64,000 nt of DNA from Novosphingobium resinovorum (lineage in GTDB: Bacteria; Pseudomonadota; Alphaproteobacteria; Sphingomonadales; Sphingomonadaceae): positions 1,488,001 through 1,552,000 of the forward strand of contig NZ_CP017075.1 in assembly GCF_001742225.1 (NCBI RefSeq). Direction: 5' to 3'. Under the pieces are notes generated by a model. That model did no database searches. It was not told the DNA's origin and worked only from the letters and a program-made list of their open reading frames with translations. This document shows positions 38,168-46,905 of the stretch, piece by piece. The position numbers were made by a program, and so were the translations under genes. Position 1 is the first letter of the stretch. Every line of letters starts with the position of its first letter.

Positions 38168-40720
38168 TCACGACAAGCGCCTTGCCTTGATGACGAACCA
38201 TTGCTCTTTCCATTGCTGCCTGTTCGGGTGAAGTGCGTCGTAGTACCGGGTCCCGCGGTTGTTGGTCTTGTCCGTGGGAGTGGACCACGGCACTTCAAGC
38301 GACATGTCGAACGGGAAGATGCCCGGCAGATCGATGGGGTCTAGCCCGTTGATGCTCGCCGCCTCCATGGTGCCATAGCGCTTGCGAGCCCAGCTAGCCG
38401 GGTCGCTGTAATCGGCGTAGTTTGCCTCTCCAGCCGCGCGCAACTGGGGGATATCTGCCAGTGGAATAATGAGCGGCTTCACCACCGCGTCCATCTTGGC
38501 GTTCTTCTCTTCTTCAGTCTCCGACCCCGTAAGGTTTGCCCTCGCGCGCCAGTTATTGAACTGCGCAATGATCTTGCGATAGATCAGGTCGTAATACTGG
38601 ATGCGCAGGAAGCCGCTCCCAGGCGTAGCCGTGGCAAGCGGGATGCGATCGGTCGCCGGATTGAGCACCGGCTCGCCAGCAAGGGCATTGCGGCTCGTCG
38701 CACTGAAGGTGCCAATTGTGCCCGCCGCCCCGGTGTCGTTACCACCGAGCAGGACGGTGATGAAACGCGGCACCGGGTTCATGGCGAACAAGAGCGCAAG
38801 ATCGGCGTCGCTAGCGAGTTGCTGGGCGGTATGCCCCGATCGGCCACAAAGAGTGATTGCGCACCCCGTCACCTCGGCCCCGATGGTTGCGATAAACGGA
38901 TAGTCGGTTGATGAACGGCTATCACCATAGGTGGCCCCGACCTGCGCAGGGGTCGCAACGGGTGTCCCGCTAGGGGGAACGTCGATCAGATAGCGAAAGG
39001 TTGCGGGATAGTCCGTCGCGCGACAAAGATGGACCGACACTGCGACATCCGGCACCTCAAAAAGGCCATTGAACTGCGCAAATGACCCCGACCCCGGCAC
39101 TGAATCCACGATGGCTCCGGCGCCGTCGAAGGCAGTGATAATATTCATGCTGCTTGAGCCGCGAGCGCTATACGCGATGTAACGCTTGCCTTGGTTCGCG
39201 GGGCGCATGGCCAAGGGTGCGACGGTGCGCTTCCAAGTAACTTGGCTGTTTGGTGTGGTGCCCGCCGTCGTGACGAAGCCATTCGCGGTCATGTAGGTGG
39301 ATAGGTTATCACCAACTGCGATTTCCAAAGTAGACGGAGCGGCCAGTCCGGTTGATGCCGCAGGACCGTACTTGATCGTGTTCGGCATAGTCGCGGAGGT
39401 CGCCGCAGCACCCAGTGCGCCGGGGTTTCCTGCGGACTTTTGTACGAACTGCGCGGCAGGCTGCGTCAGTGCGCCGCTAGCCAGCGTCTGCGAATTGTTG
39501 ACGGTATAAGTGCCGGTGCCGCCAGTTCCGGTGCCCAGCGCCGTGATGATGGTTCCAGCGGATGCGCCGCCGACTACCGAGCCAACCGAAAGTGTGCCCG
39601 ATGCAACCGCAGTAACCGTGAGCGTCGTTCCGGAAATCGATCCTGTGTATGCCGCAGCCCCCGGTACGATGGCGCTAATCGTGTTGCGGGCATTGGCATT
39701 TGTGCCCAGAACCCTGCCCGCATACGCCCCCGACGCATCGGTGTAGCGAAAGACGGAAACGGTCGTGGAAGCATAGGCGTCGTAGCTGAACTGATAGCCT
39801 GGAGTTACCTTGATGGGGTCCGAGTTGATCCAGTTCGGATCGGCCACCAGAACGGGCGGGGATGCGTTGTTGTAATACCCCGGCGAACGCAGAAGGGTGA
39901 ACAGGTTTCCATTGCCCAGAAGCCCCGCGTCGGGCTGTCCATCGAGGAACTTCGCGGGCTTCACCGCGACTACAAGGCGCTGAGAGCCTTGTGTGGCGCG
40001 AGCCGACAGCGCAACCCACGCCGCGTTCGATGGGATCGCCGGAATGGTACTGACGTAAGCATCGTTGCTGGCTGCTGCCGCACCAGAGATCAGCGCGAAG
40101 GCGCTGGTGTAGTAGGCAATCGAATAGGCTCCGGTGCCACCTTGCAGGTTGATTTCTGCAATGTTGATCTCGTCGAGATCAAGGTAGCCCGTGTTGACGT
40201 AGACGCCAGGGGTCGTCGTCGTGTCGATGCGGCCATTATCCGAGCGCACGAAGCCGGGGAATACGAAATATTTGGCGAAGGTGGCGTTGGACAGATTGGT
40301 AGACTGCGCACTTGCGGTCGTAGCCGCAGCTTGGGCTTGCGTAACAAGGGGTTGGACAATTTCTGTGATGCCATTATAAAACCCCTGAGCGAACCTCGGA
40401 GTACCGTCCACGTATTCATAAACACCGTTCGCGGGATCTGTCGCAGAGCCGTTGTTGTTGTTGACGTACACCAGCTTGGTGCGGTTCACTTCGGTCGCCC
40501 AGAAGGCGTCGCGTTGCACGGTGGTGCTGACTGTGGCTCCAATCGCGGACATGTTACCGCCTTGAGCTTCGAAATCAGCGAGAAATTTTGCCCACGACGG
40601 GACAGGTCCGTTATCAGTTTGGATAACAGCGGTAGCACCACCATTCACCATCCCGTCCCAACGATCCATGTTGGTGACAGACTTGCTGACCTTGTTTTTG
40701 AATTCCGCTGCAGTGGGCAC
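38168..40720 (-). CDS. Phage tail fibre/spike with C-terminal SGNH hydrolase domain
   Basis: About 850 aa, low-complexity Ala/Thr/Ser-rich, typical of receptor-binding proteins. Near residues 350-415 is a repeat-like segment ([20 protein letters not shown] then [20 protein letters not shown]) seen in many phage tail proteins. The last 250 residues form an SGNH/GDSL hydrolase: block I YGDSRSS near residue 599, block III LLGGNDT near residue 660, and the catalytic DALHPN near the C-terminus. This suggests de-O-acetylation of a host surface glycan. GTG at 40720 has better ribosome-site spacing than TTG at 40726. Confidence 0.82.
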   Translation of the reverse strand: MPTAAEFKNKVSKSVTNMDRWDGMVNGGATAVIQTDNGPVPSWAKFLADFEAQGGNMSAIGATVSTTVQRDAFWATEVNRTKLVYVNNNNGSATDPANGVYEYVDGTPRFAQGFYNGITEIVQPLVTQAQAAATTASAQSTNLSNATFAKYFVFPGFVRSDNGRIDTTTTPGVYVNTGYLDLDEINIAEINLQGGTGAYSIAYYTSAFALISGAAAASNDAYVSTIPAIPSNAAWVALSARATQGSQRLVVAVKPAKFLDGQPDAGLLGNGNLFTLLRSPGYYNNASPPVLVADPNWINSDPIKVTPGYQFSYDAYASTTVSVFRYTDASGAYAGRVLGTNANARNTISAIVPGAAAYTGSISGTTLTVTAVASGTLSVGSVVGGASAGTIITALGTGTGGTGTYTVNNSQTLASGALTQPAAQFVQKSAGNPGALGAAATSATMPNTIKYGPAASTGLAAPSTLEIAVGDNLSTYMTANGFVTTAGTTPNSQVTWKRTVAPLAMRPANQGKRYIAYSARGSSSMNIITAFDGAGAIVDSVPGSGSFAQFNGLFEVPDVAVSVHLCRATDYPATFRYLIDVPPSGTPVATPAQVGATYGDSRSSTDYPFIATIGAEVTGCAITLCGRSGHTAQQLASDADLALLFAMNPVPRFITVLLGGNDTGAAGTIGTFSATSRNALAGEPVLNPATDRIPLATATPGSGFLRIQYYDLIYRKIIAQFNNWRARANLTGSETEEEKNAKMDAVVKPLIIPLADIPQLRAAGEANYADYSDPASWARKRYGTMEAASINGLDPIDLPGIFPFDMSLEVPWSTPTDKTNNRGTRYYDALHPNRQQWKEQWFVIKARRLS

Positions 40721-40793
40721 GCGCAAGGCTCCGAGGGCTGACCAAACAGCCTTCGGAGTATCACCTTATACGTGATCTCTCAACGTTGCGGTG

Positions 40794-41483
40794 TTACAGC
40801 CTTTCGGTGAACCCAGTAATCTGCCGCAGTGCGGCCGCGTCAGCATGCACTTCAAAGCTGCCGCCCTTCATTTCGCTATTGAGTTCGATGATATCGGGAG
40901 TCGCCTCGAAAAGCGAGAAATGCAGCCCGTGGCGAACAAGCACTAAGACGATGACGTTTTCACCAAGAGCGCTCGGCACCGAGAAGCCGACCTGGTCGCC
41001 CGCCTTCTCACCGGTGGCTACATGGAGCGCATAGTTCGCGCCCTTGATGATTGCGTAGAGATCAATGTGCTCACGCTCGGCACGGGTATCAGCTGTGTCG
41101 GGAAACGCCGGCGCCCCACCATCCATTTGGATGATGCCTGCGACCATGTTGACCGCGCCGCTCGCCATGGCGTTGCGAACCTTGCGGTCGCGGGTCGTCA
41201 TCCCGGTGTCGATGCCCAGTTGGAGCCAGGCAGGATCGACGCCCATGACCTCAGCTAGCACGGCACCCTTTTCAGGGCGCGGCTTGGCTTCACCTTCGAA
41301 CCATTTGCGGACAGTCTCATTGCTAACCTTATGCCCCTTACGAGACATCTGCTCCGCAACCCATACCTGCCGGCCTTGGTGCTTGGGCGGGCAGTGCGGG
41401 TGCAGATCTGCAGCCTGCTCGAGCCTCATTCCGAGGCTGACGTCACGAGGGCGCTTCCGAGAGGTGGCAGGGGTGGTGAGCAT
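40794..41483 (-). CDS. Phage-type XRE repressor
   Basis: A 229-aa protein with a helix-turn-helix near residues 40-75 (WVAEQMSRKGHKVSNETVRK then WFEGEAKPRPEKGAVLAEVM). The C-terminal 110 residues lack a recognisable Ser-Lys peptidase pair. Likely the prophage repressor or a related regulator. A 17-bp palindrome TTCAACTTACGGTTGAA lies 22 bp upstream of its ATG, matching sites at other phage promoters. Confidence 0.8.
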   Translation of the reverse strand: MLTTPATSRKRPRDVSLGMRLEQAADLHPHCPPKHQGRQVWVAEQMSRKGHKVSNETVRKWFEGEAKPRPEKGAVLAEVMGVDPAWLQLGIDTGMTTRDRKVRNAMASGAVNMVAGIIQMDGGAPAFPDTADTRAEREHIDLYAIIKGANYALHVATGEKAGDQVGFSVPSALGENVIVLVLVRHGLHFSLFEATPDIIELNSEMKGGSFEVHADAAALRQITGFTERL

Positions 41484-41504
41484 CTGTTGTCCTGTTGGGG
41501 GAAG

Positions 41505-41521
41505 TTCAACTTACGGTTGAA
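41505..41521. promoter_or_regulatory. 17-bp palindrome upstream of the repressor
   Basis: TTCAACTTACGGTTGAA, form TTCAAC-N5-GTTGAA. Closely related palindromes lie at 56124-56140 and 60854-60870, upstream of phage genes. Candidate operator for the adjacent repressor. Confidence 0.55.
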
Positions 41522-41563
41522 TAAATAGGAGCGACTCCATTCTAATGTCAAGCGTTGGTTGAA

Positions 41564-41977
41564 TCAATTTGAGTTAATCACTCTTATCTTCTCAACCGCC
41601 TCGTCTGGGTCGCGGGCCAAAATGTAGATTCCACCTCTCTGAACCCAAATGCGTTCGAAGTTCTTTTGCATTTGTCTTTGGCGCCCGGTTAAAGTCTTCG
41701 TCTCCACCTGAAAAGCACGCCCTCGCCGATGCCCGACGATATCCCCGGCACCTTCCAAGCCGAAGTCAATTGGCCGCGCAGCCTCTAGGATTTTCATGCC
41801 CGGCAAGACTTTTATGTATTCTCCCGGAGAGACATCTACAGATCGTCCTTGCCACGCCTGACCCGTGTTCTGGCGATAAGCAAAAGTGTCTTTGAGCGCT
41901 GTGATGCCGATCAGTGCATCATTTAAAATAGCGTGTTCGCTACGCCCTTTTCCGAGAAGATCATCGAATTCACTCAT
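41564..41977 (-). CDS. VRR-NUC domain nuclease
   Basis: A 137-aa nuclease of the restriction-endonuclease fold. Active-site pattern: Glu14 in RSEHAI, Asp79 in GAGDIVGH and Glu92-x-Lys94 in QVETKTLTGRQRQMQKNF. Such minimal VRR-NUC proteins accompany SF2 helicases in many phages and probably resolve branched DNA. It begins MSEFDDLLG, a copy of the short motif found at the C-termini of other proteins here. The start overlaps the helicase stop by 4 bp. Confidence 0.85.
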   Translation of the reverse strand: MSEFDDLLGKGRSEHAILNDALIGITALKDTFAYRQNTGQAWQGRSVDVSPGEYIKVLPGMKILEAARPIDFGLEGAGDIVGHRRGRAFQVETKTLTGRQRQMQKNFERIWVQRGGIYILARDPDEAVEKIRVINSN

Positions 41978-43500
41978 CGGAGGTAGCCCTTTTTACTTAC
42001 GATCGGAATGCGACGAAGACGGCATTGAATACGCGCCCACCCGACCGGCTTCTTGTGTCCGCGTGCAAGCGCCAGAGAGACCATTTCGTCGAAGGTGCGG
42101 ACTTCGGCTTCTTCTTGCTTCCGGCGCTGGATCAACTGTTGCTGCAGCATTTCGCGCTCCAGCTTCCGCAGTTGCCCCTCCTGCTGCCGGGTCATGCGCG
42201 GCTGCGCGGGTCGGTTCGCGGCACAGCCTGGGCAGCAGGGCGCGGCGGATGGGTAAATCCTGAAGCACTCCATGCACTGCGTGATGGTGGTCCAGTCCTT
42301 CTCGGTCACCGGCTTCCCGGCACCCCTACCCAGCATCGACCAGTCACGATCGTCGTCCGGCAGCCCCAACCCCCGGCCGCCGAGCAGCGGCGGTAGCGCG
42401 TTGCCGGCATGATCACAGATCACCGCCCGCTTGCCCGGGACGAACCGCAACACACGACCGCACCACTGGAGGAAGTTCACCAGCGACTTGGTGGCCGCGT
42501 CGATTCCGAGGTAACTGATCCCGGGGACGTCATATCCTTCCCCGAAGAGTCCAACGTTGAGACCGATGCGAATGTAGCCATCGCGGAAGGCGTCGTCGAA
42601 ATAGTCCCGGCGGTCCTGCGGGGTGTCGCCGTCCACGTGCATCGCCCGGATGCCGCGGTCCAGAAACGCGGCTTCGAGGTCGCGACTGTGTGCCCGGTTC
42701 TGGGCGAACACGATGCCCTGCTCGCCGCGACCCAGTTGCAGATAATGGTCGACCACGCTGCCAATCAGCCGCGGCTCACGCAGCACATTGGCCGCAGCTT
42801 CCCGATTGCGGTCGGGATCGATCCCCGCGAAGTCCGGAATCTCCGGCGCGTAATAGTCGTAGTCGGACAGGTAGCCGTTATCGATCAGCCACCGCGGCGG
42901 CGGGCCAAGCACCATCACGTCGAAGTGCTCGTTGAGCCCCCTGCCATCGAGGCGTTCCGGGGTAGCTGTCAGGCCAAGGATGAACGCATCGGGCCAGCGT
43001 TCCAGGATCTCGGCGTAGGTGTTGGAGACGGCATGGTGGCACTCGTCGACGATGACCAGTACCGGCGGCAGCATGCTATCGAGCCGCTTCACCAGCGTCT
43101 GGACGCCGCCGAGCAACAGCCCGGCAGCCGGGTCATACGGGAACCCGGCTGCGACGAAACTATGGTCGAGCGCCGCACTGGTGAACCGTTGCCCGGTCTG
43201 CTTCAGCAGCTCCTTGCGATGCACGAGGAACATCGCCAGCAGATCCTGCCGCCGGGCGGACAGCAGCGCACTCAACGCCATGACGGTTTTACCGCCGCCG
43301 GTCGGGCATTGTAGCAGGACGCGGCGATACCCGGCCCGCATCAACGCGGCGACCTGTTCGAGCAGATCGAACTGCCACCAGTGCAGGCCCGGGTCGAACA
43401 ATCCCGGGTTAAGCGGGACCGGGGTGAACGGGCTGATATCCGGCCAGGTGCCTGCGGCAATGCTGGCGTAGAATGCGTCGCGCGGAGGGAGGTAGGTCAT
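41974..43500 (-). CDS. SF2 DEAD/DEAH-type helicase
   Basis: A 508-aa helicase: Walker A QCPTGGGKT near residue 64, Walker B VIVDECHHA near residue 152, motif III LGLTATPERLDG, and motif VI region QWCGRVLRFVPGK. Near residue 425 a CMEC...CPGC zinc knuckle precedes a charged coiled-coil tail. Typical of phage replication/recombination modules with VRR-NUC. Overlaps both the DpdA-like gene upstream and the nuclease downstream by 4 bp each, so the module is translated as a unit. Confidence 0.9.
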   Translation of the reverse strand: MTYLPPRDAFYASIAAGTWPDISPFTPVPLNPGLFDPGLHWWQFDLLEQVAALMRAGYRRVLLQCPTGGGKTVMALSALLSARRQDLLAMFLVHRKELLKQTGQRFTSAALDHSFVAAGFPYDPAAGLLLGGVQTLVKRLDSMLPPVLVIVDECHHAVSNTYAEILERWPDAFILGLTATPERLDGRGLNEHFDVMVLGPPPRWLIDNGYLSDYDYYAPEIPDFAGIDPDRNREAAANVLREPRLIGSVVDHYLQLGRGEQGIVFAQNRAHSRDLEAAFLDRGIRAMHVDGDTPQDRRDYFDDAFRDGYIRIGLNVGLFGEGYDVPGISYLGIDAATKSLVNFLQWCGRVLRFVPGKRAVICDHAGNALPPLLGGRGLGLPDDDRDWSMLGRGAGKPVTEKDWTTITQCMECFRIYPSAAPCCPGCAANRPAQPRMTRQQEGQLRKLEREMLQQQLIQRRKQEEAEVRTFDEMVSLALARGHKKPVGWARIQCRLRRIPIVSKKGYLR

Positions 43501-44231
43501 CCGAGCAGCCGTTCGAAGTCTTCGACTAGATCGGGCAATGCGCCGATCGAATTCATCGCCTCGATCCGCTCAACTAGGACCGCTGCACGGGTTTCCTTAC
43601 TTTGCGGCTGATATGTGCCGCGCCACGCGCTATCAATGCCGATATTACGGGCCACATTGGTGCTGTCAGCTGACGCCAACGGCAGCAGTGAGAAAAGCGC
43701 GGGATTTAGCATTCGCAAGCCATGCAACTTGCATATTGGGTAACCATCGGCGTCTATGATGGTCGGCAGCACCGCCCTCATGCGGGCAAGAAACGCGCGA
43801 GGACGTGACACGTCGAACTCGCCGCTAGAACCAATCGCGACTCTCGGCCACTCGTTGGCGAGACGAATAAGCCGATCGACGGATTCGTTGATGTGCCATA
43901 CGACAGCGGCTTCGTGACGCTCGAAAGGCCACTCGTTGGCGAGCAGATCATTATCCGCCTCGCTGCCTTCGATAACGTCCGGGACAACCGCGAAATCGAA
44001 TCCTGGATGGCGTCGCCAGTTCGAGACCCAGCGATAATAGCCGGGCCAGTCGACAGCCTTTTTAGCTTTCCAAAATGAAAACGCCCCATTGTCGAGCGCA
44101 AACGTTTGACAGATCTCGGCGGCGAGCCCGATCTGACTCGAGTGCGCGTAACTGATGAAGGCATGCCGGCCCTTCCATGCTTTGATTGCGCACGGGTCAG
44201 GGGTGATCGGGCCGCCGTGGAAATGGATCAT
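43497..44231 (-). CDS. dpdA: DpdA-like DNA guanine transglycosylase
   Basis: A 244-aa protein resembling phage DpdA, the TGT-fold enzyme that swaps guanine in DNA for a 7-deazaguanine base. Ordered segments support this: LDNGAFSFW (Asp47), VVPDVIEGSEADND near residue 82, VWHINES near residue 111, VAIGSSGEF near residue 131, KLHGLRMLN near residue 168 and SADSTNVARN (candidate nucleophile Asp189). Its size fits the short phage form. ATG at 44231 overlaps the preceding stop (ATGA); the longer frame has no such homology. It ends EDFERLLG, the shared tail motif. The QueD-like and QueF-like neighbours strengthen the call. Confidence 0.75.
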   Translation of the reverse strand: MIHFHGGPITPDPCAIKAWKGRHAFISYAHSSQIGLAAEICQTFALDNGAFSFWKAKKAVDWPGYYRWVSNWRRHPGFDFAVVPDVIEGSEADNDLLANEWPFERHEAAVVWHINESVDRLIRLANEWPRVAIGSSGEFDVSRPRAFLARMRAVLPTIIDADGYPICKLHGLRMLNPALFSLLPLASADSTNVARNIGIDSAWRGTYQPQSKETRAAVLVERIEAMNSIGALPDLVEDFERLLG

Positions 44232-44482
44232 TGGAAATCGGTGTGGCTCGGACGAAAGGTCTGAATGCAGACGCCGTGGTGGAATGCGATCATCGACTGT
44301 TGCCCGCCGAAGCGCGCATAAAGAATATCTGCCAGGGACTCGTGATATGTGCTTTCGACAGCACAGGCCGTGATGATTTCTTCGACCATGATCACGTCGT
44401 TTGATCGAATTTCCAGCTTGTAAGAAATCAGCGCGCCATTGCTTGGGCATTTCGAAGTGAAACGGTGGACGTAAATGTTCAC
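44228..44482 (-). CDS. Small QueF-like (T-fold?) protein
   Basis: 84 aa, GTG start at 44482 overlapping the queD stop by 4 bp. By eye it follows the QueF nitrile reductase: RFTSKCPSNG (Cys12) parallels FTSxCPxTGQPD, IMVEE (residues 31-35) parallels the substrate-binding VESKS, YHESLADILYARF parallels FHED..., and AFHHGVCI parallels FTPRGGISI. It lacks QueF's proton-donor Asp after the cysteine and is about half the length. It may bind or modify preQ0, or be a degenerate partner. Family membership needs a structural search. Confidence 0.5.
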   Translation of the reverse strand: MNIYVHRFTSKCPSNGALISYKLEIRSNDVIMVEEIITACAVESTYHESLADILYARFGGQQSMIAFHHGVCIQTFRPSHTDFQ

Positions 44483-44790
44483 TGACCGTCTCTCTGCCAG
44501 ATCGCGCCAAAACGGCGACCGCGGTCGAAACGCCAAACCTCAACCGTAACCGCTCCGAGAATGGCCCCGAGGTACGCGGCAACACCTTCGTTCGTTGCTT
44601 TGTCGCCGAGGAGTTCGTTCAAATCCGCGTGGTCCAAGCCAGCGATCTCATCATCAAGAGTATCGCGCCATAGCCGGAAATCACCGGCATCCTTCCAAGT
44701 GACGCGCACCCAGAAGTCGTGCCCATGCGTAAACGCTGAATACGGTGCTTTATGAATACCGCAGAACTGCGCTTCGGCGTAAGTTAGCAT
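44479..44790 (-). CDS. queD: QueD-like protein (6-carboxytetrahydropterin synthase family)
   Basis: A 103-aa T-fold protein. Zinc ligands of the QueD/PTPS family are present: His13 (FCGIHK) and His22/His24 (THGHDFWVRV). The LDHADLN segment (Asp53, His54) and ATNEGVAAYLGAIL (Glu68) also match. The usual catalytic Cys four residues before the HGH is Ser18, so activity may be altered. QueD makes the precursor of preQ0. ATG at 44790 follows GAGG; GTG at 44796 is the alternative. First gene of the coupled block. Confidence 0.72.
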   Translation of the reverse strand: MLTYAEAQFCGIHKAPYSAFTHGHDFWVRVTWKDAGDFRLWRDTLDDEIAGLDHADLNELLGDKATNEGVAAYLGAILGAVTVEVWRFDRGRRFGAIWQRDGQ

Positions 44791-44799
44791 GTGCACACC

Positions 44800-44830
44800 T
44801 CGTGATTGATTTTCATTTAATGATTGATTT
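44800..44830 (-). promoter_or_regulatory. AT-rich repeats upstream of the queD-like gene
   Basis: On the minus strand the octamer ATCAATCA occurs twice in an AT-rich stretch, just upstream of the queD ribosome site. This is the only gap in the block and a likely operator or promoter. Confidence 0.35.
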
Positions 44831-44835
44831 AAATT

Positions 44836-46905
44836 TCATGCCGCGACCGCGAACCAACCGATCGCGTTGTATTTGTAGACCCGCAGCGGCTTTACTGCTG
44901 GCGGGCGCTCGTTGAACCCGATATCCATCAGGACTTCACGGGCAGCCTGGATGTACGTCTCGTAATCGACGTCCGGCGGGAACTCGCCGGTGAGTTCCAT
45001 CAACGGCCGGCAGCCATCCGTCTTGGAGACCTTCGCGAAGTTGCCGGTCCGCTCATGCGGCTTGGCACGCAGGATCTCCTCGCCGCCGTGCGCCCAGTAA
45101 TAACGGACGACCTTTCCCAAAAATTCCCCGCGCCAGGTGCCCCCGCCCTGCACGTTCACCACGGTGATGAAGTCGCGCACGTCGGTGCCGCTACGGATCG
45201 TCTCTTCGAGCGGCGTCCCCTTGGTGATGTGGTCGACCACGGCATTCGCGATGATCGGCATCTGGGGGTTCTTCATCAGCTGGCCGCGCAGGTCCGGCTT
45301 GAACCCATCCCCCGAGCGCCAAGGGTTTGCGACGACACCCTTCCACTTGACCGCACCGTCTTCCTTGATGGCGATGTAGTCGTTGACCGAACGGTTGAAG
45401 ATCGACCGGTACGGCGTGGCTTCCATGACGAAGCCGGTGTCGACCTCCCACTGCTCGATGAGATTCTTGACCGCACCTTCGGTGACCCGGTCGCGCTTGA
45501 TAGGACCGATCATGCTGCGTGGAATCCGCATGACGACACCGTCCGTGTTCGCCGAGACGATTGAGATGCCCATCGCCTCTGCGCGCTGGATCAGCATCAG
45601 CAGGGCGAACTGGCCGGTCAGCGTCGTGGTGATCAGCAGATGAGGTGCGTAGAGCACCGAGTATGGGCTGCCCAACTTCCCGAACGTGCCGTTCAGTGCA
45701 ATCTTCAGTCCGGCTTCGACCGCCCTGACGCGGGCGCGCTCGGCATTCAGCGCGGGAGCCGTGAGACTGGTGCTGGACTTCAGCTCCTCGTCGATCGCCT
45801 TGATACGCTGTTTTGCGCCCAGGCGTTCATCGGCGATTGCGCTGAAAACTTTGAGGAATGCAGGACCGAGGGCCTTCGGGTACAGACCCGAATTGATGAT
45901 GATACGAGGATAGTAGGACGCCACGTCGAAGTCGACCAAGGCGAACTCGTCGTCCGCGTGGACGGAGCGGTTCTTCTCGGTCGAGTGAAGGCCGCCGATG
46001 CCCATCTGATACTTGGACACGCCGATGTCGATGGTGCGATCCGACAGCCACTCCGGCAGTTCGACCTTGCCATTCGGCAGGACCATGAAGTCGGTCTGCT
46101 TGACCCGCTCGAAGATGGCCGACAGCTCGCTGCCAGGCTCAAACTGAAGGTACTCCGGCGCCTTGAACTTGAACGTGGTGCCCGGTGGCGTCTCGACCTT
46201 GAAGACCTTTTCACCGGTCTCCTGCTCGACGCGCCGCTTGATGATCGCCTCGCCCATCTGGGCGTCGGATTTCGACATCAGGTTGATGCCGTATTCCCGG
46301 CTGAACGTGTCCCGGAGCGCCAGCGGCTCGATCAGTGCGTCGAAGACGTTGTGCGTCGCCTCGAGGTCGTTCCCCATGTAGGCGAGCGTCTGGTCCATTT
46401 CCTCGTAGGTGAACGGACGGTCCACCCACTCGACTTCCTGCATCTTCCGGCCGTGCAAGCGTCCCTGCAGCGTCTTGAGCGACGCACGAGCGTTGGGCTG
46501 CGGCTCCATCAGGTCGAAGTGGTGAAGCCCTTCGGTCTGGCTGCCGTCTTTCCGTAGGAAGCAGTCGCGCGGAACCTCGACGCCCAGCAGGTCGCGGGCG
46601 TGCCAGTATTTCATGCCGCCGACGATGATCTTGTCGTTTGCCGCCTTGAGTTCGGCGTTCGACGCCCCGGCCGCCGCCAGGAAGATCATGATCATGTCGT
46701 ACCCGATGCCGTTGTACGTCACGATAGTGTTGTTCATGATCAGATTACGGATGCGCAGTTGCTGCGCCTCGGTCATCGGACGCCGCTCGGAATGCTCGAT
46801 GATGAGCGTCTTGGCGTCGCTGACTCGGCGGAAACCGATCGACCAGAAGTTCGCCACGCATTCGGTGTCGACGATCAGTGTGCGGGCGGGATCGAAGAAG
46901 CTCAT
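44836..46905 (-). CDS. Phage family-B-type DNA polymerase
   Basis: A 689-aa polymerase with proofreading exonuclease. Exo I IVDTEC (Asp13, Glu15), exo II TYNGIGYD (Asn65-Asp70), exo III YMGNDLEAT. Polymerase motif A DFDVASYYPR (Asp325/Asp327), motif B KIALNGTFGKLGS (Lys401) and motif C SANTDGVV (Asp455; the usual first Asp is Asn454). Compact compared with cellular family-B enzymes. The start overlaps the methyltransferase stop by 4 bp. Confidence 0.85.
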   Translation of the reverse strand: MSFFDPARTLIVDTECVANFWSIGFRRVSDAKTLIIEHSERRPMTEAQQLRIRNLIMNNTIVTYNGIGYDMIMIFLAAAGASNAELKAANDKIIVGGMKYWHARDLLGVEVPRDCFLRKDGSQTEGLHHFDLMEPQPNARASLKTLQGRLHGRKMQEVEWVDRPFTYEEMDQTLAYMGNDLEATHNVFDALIEPLALRDTFSREYGINLMSKSDAQMGEAIIKRRVEQETGEKVFKVETPPGTTFKFKAPEYLQFEPGSELSAIFERVKQTDFMVLPNGKVELPEWLSDRTIDIGVSKYQMGIGGLHSTEKNRSVHADDEFALVDFDVASYYPRIIINSGLYPKALGPAFLKVFSAIADERLGAKQRIKAIDEELKSSTSLTAPALNAERARVRAVEAGLKIALNGTFGKLGSPYSVLYAPHLLITTTLTGQFALLMLIQRAEAMGISIVSANTDGVVMRIPRSMIGPIKRDRVTEGAVKNLIEQWEVDTGFVMEATPYRSIFNRSVNDYIAIKEDGAVKWKGVVANPWRSGDGFKPDLRGQLMKNPQMPIIANAVVDHITKGTPLEETIRSGTDVRDFITVVNVQGGGTWRGEFLGKVVRYYWAHGGEEILRAKPHERTGNFAKVSKTDGCRPLMELTGEFPPDVDYETYIQAAREVLMDIGFNERPPAVKPLRVYKYNAIGWFAVAA

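Noticed and set aside
43497..44585. Longer 362-aa start for the DpdA-like gene
   Set aside because: The extra N-terminus overlaps two better-supported genes in other frames, while ATG 44231 has the 4-bp overlap pattern of the block.
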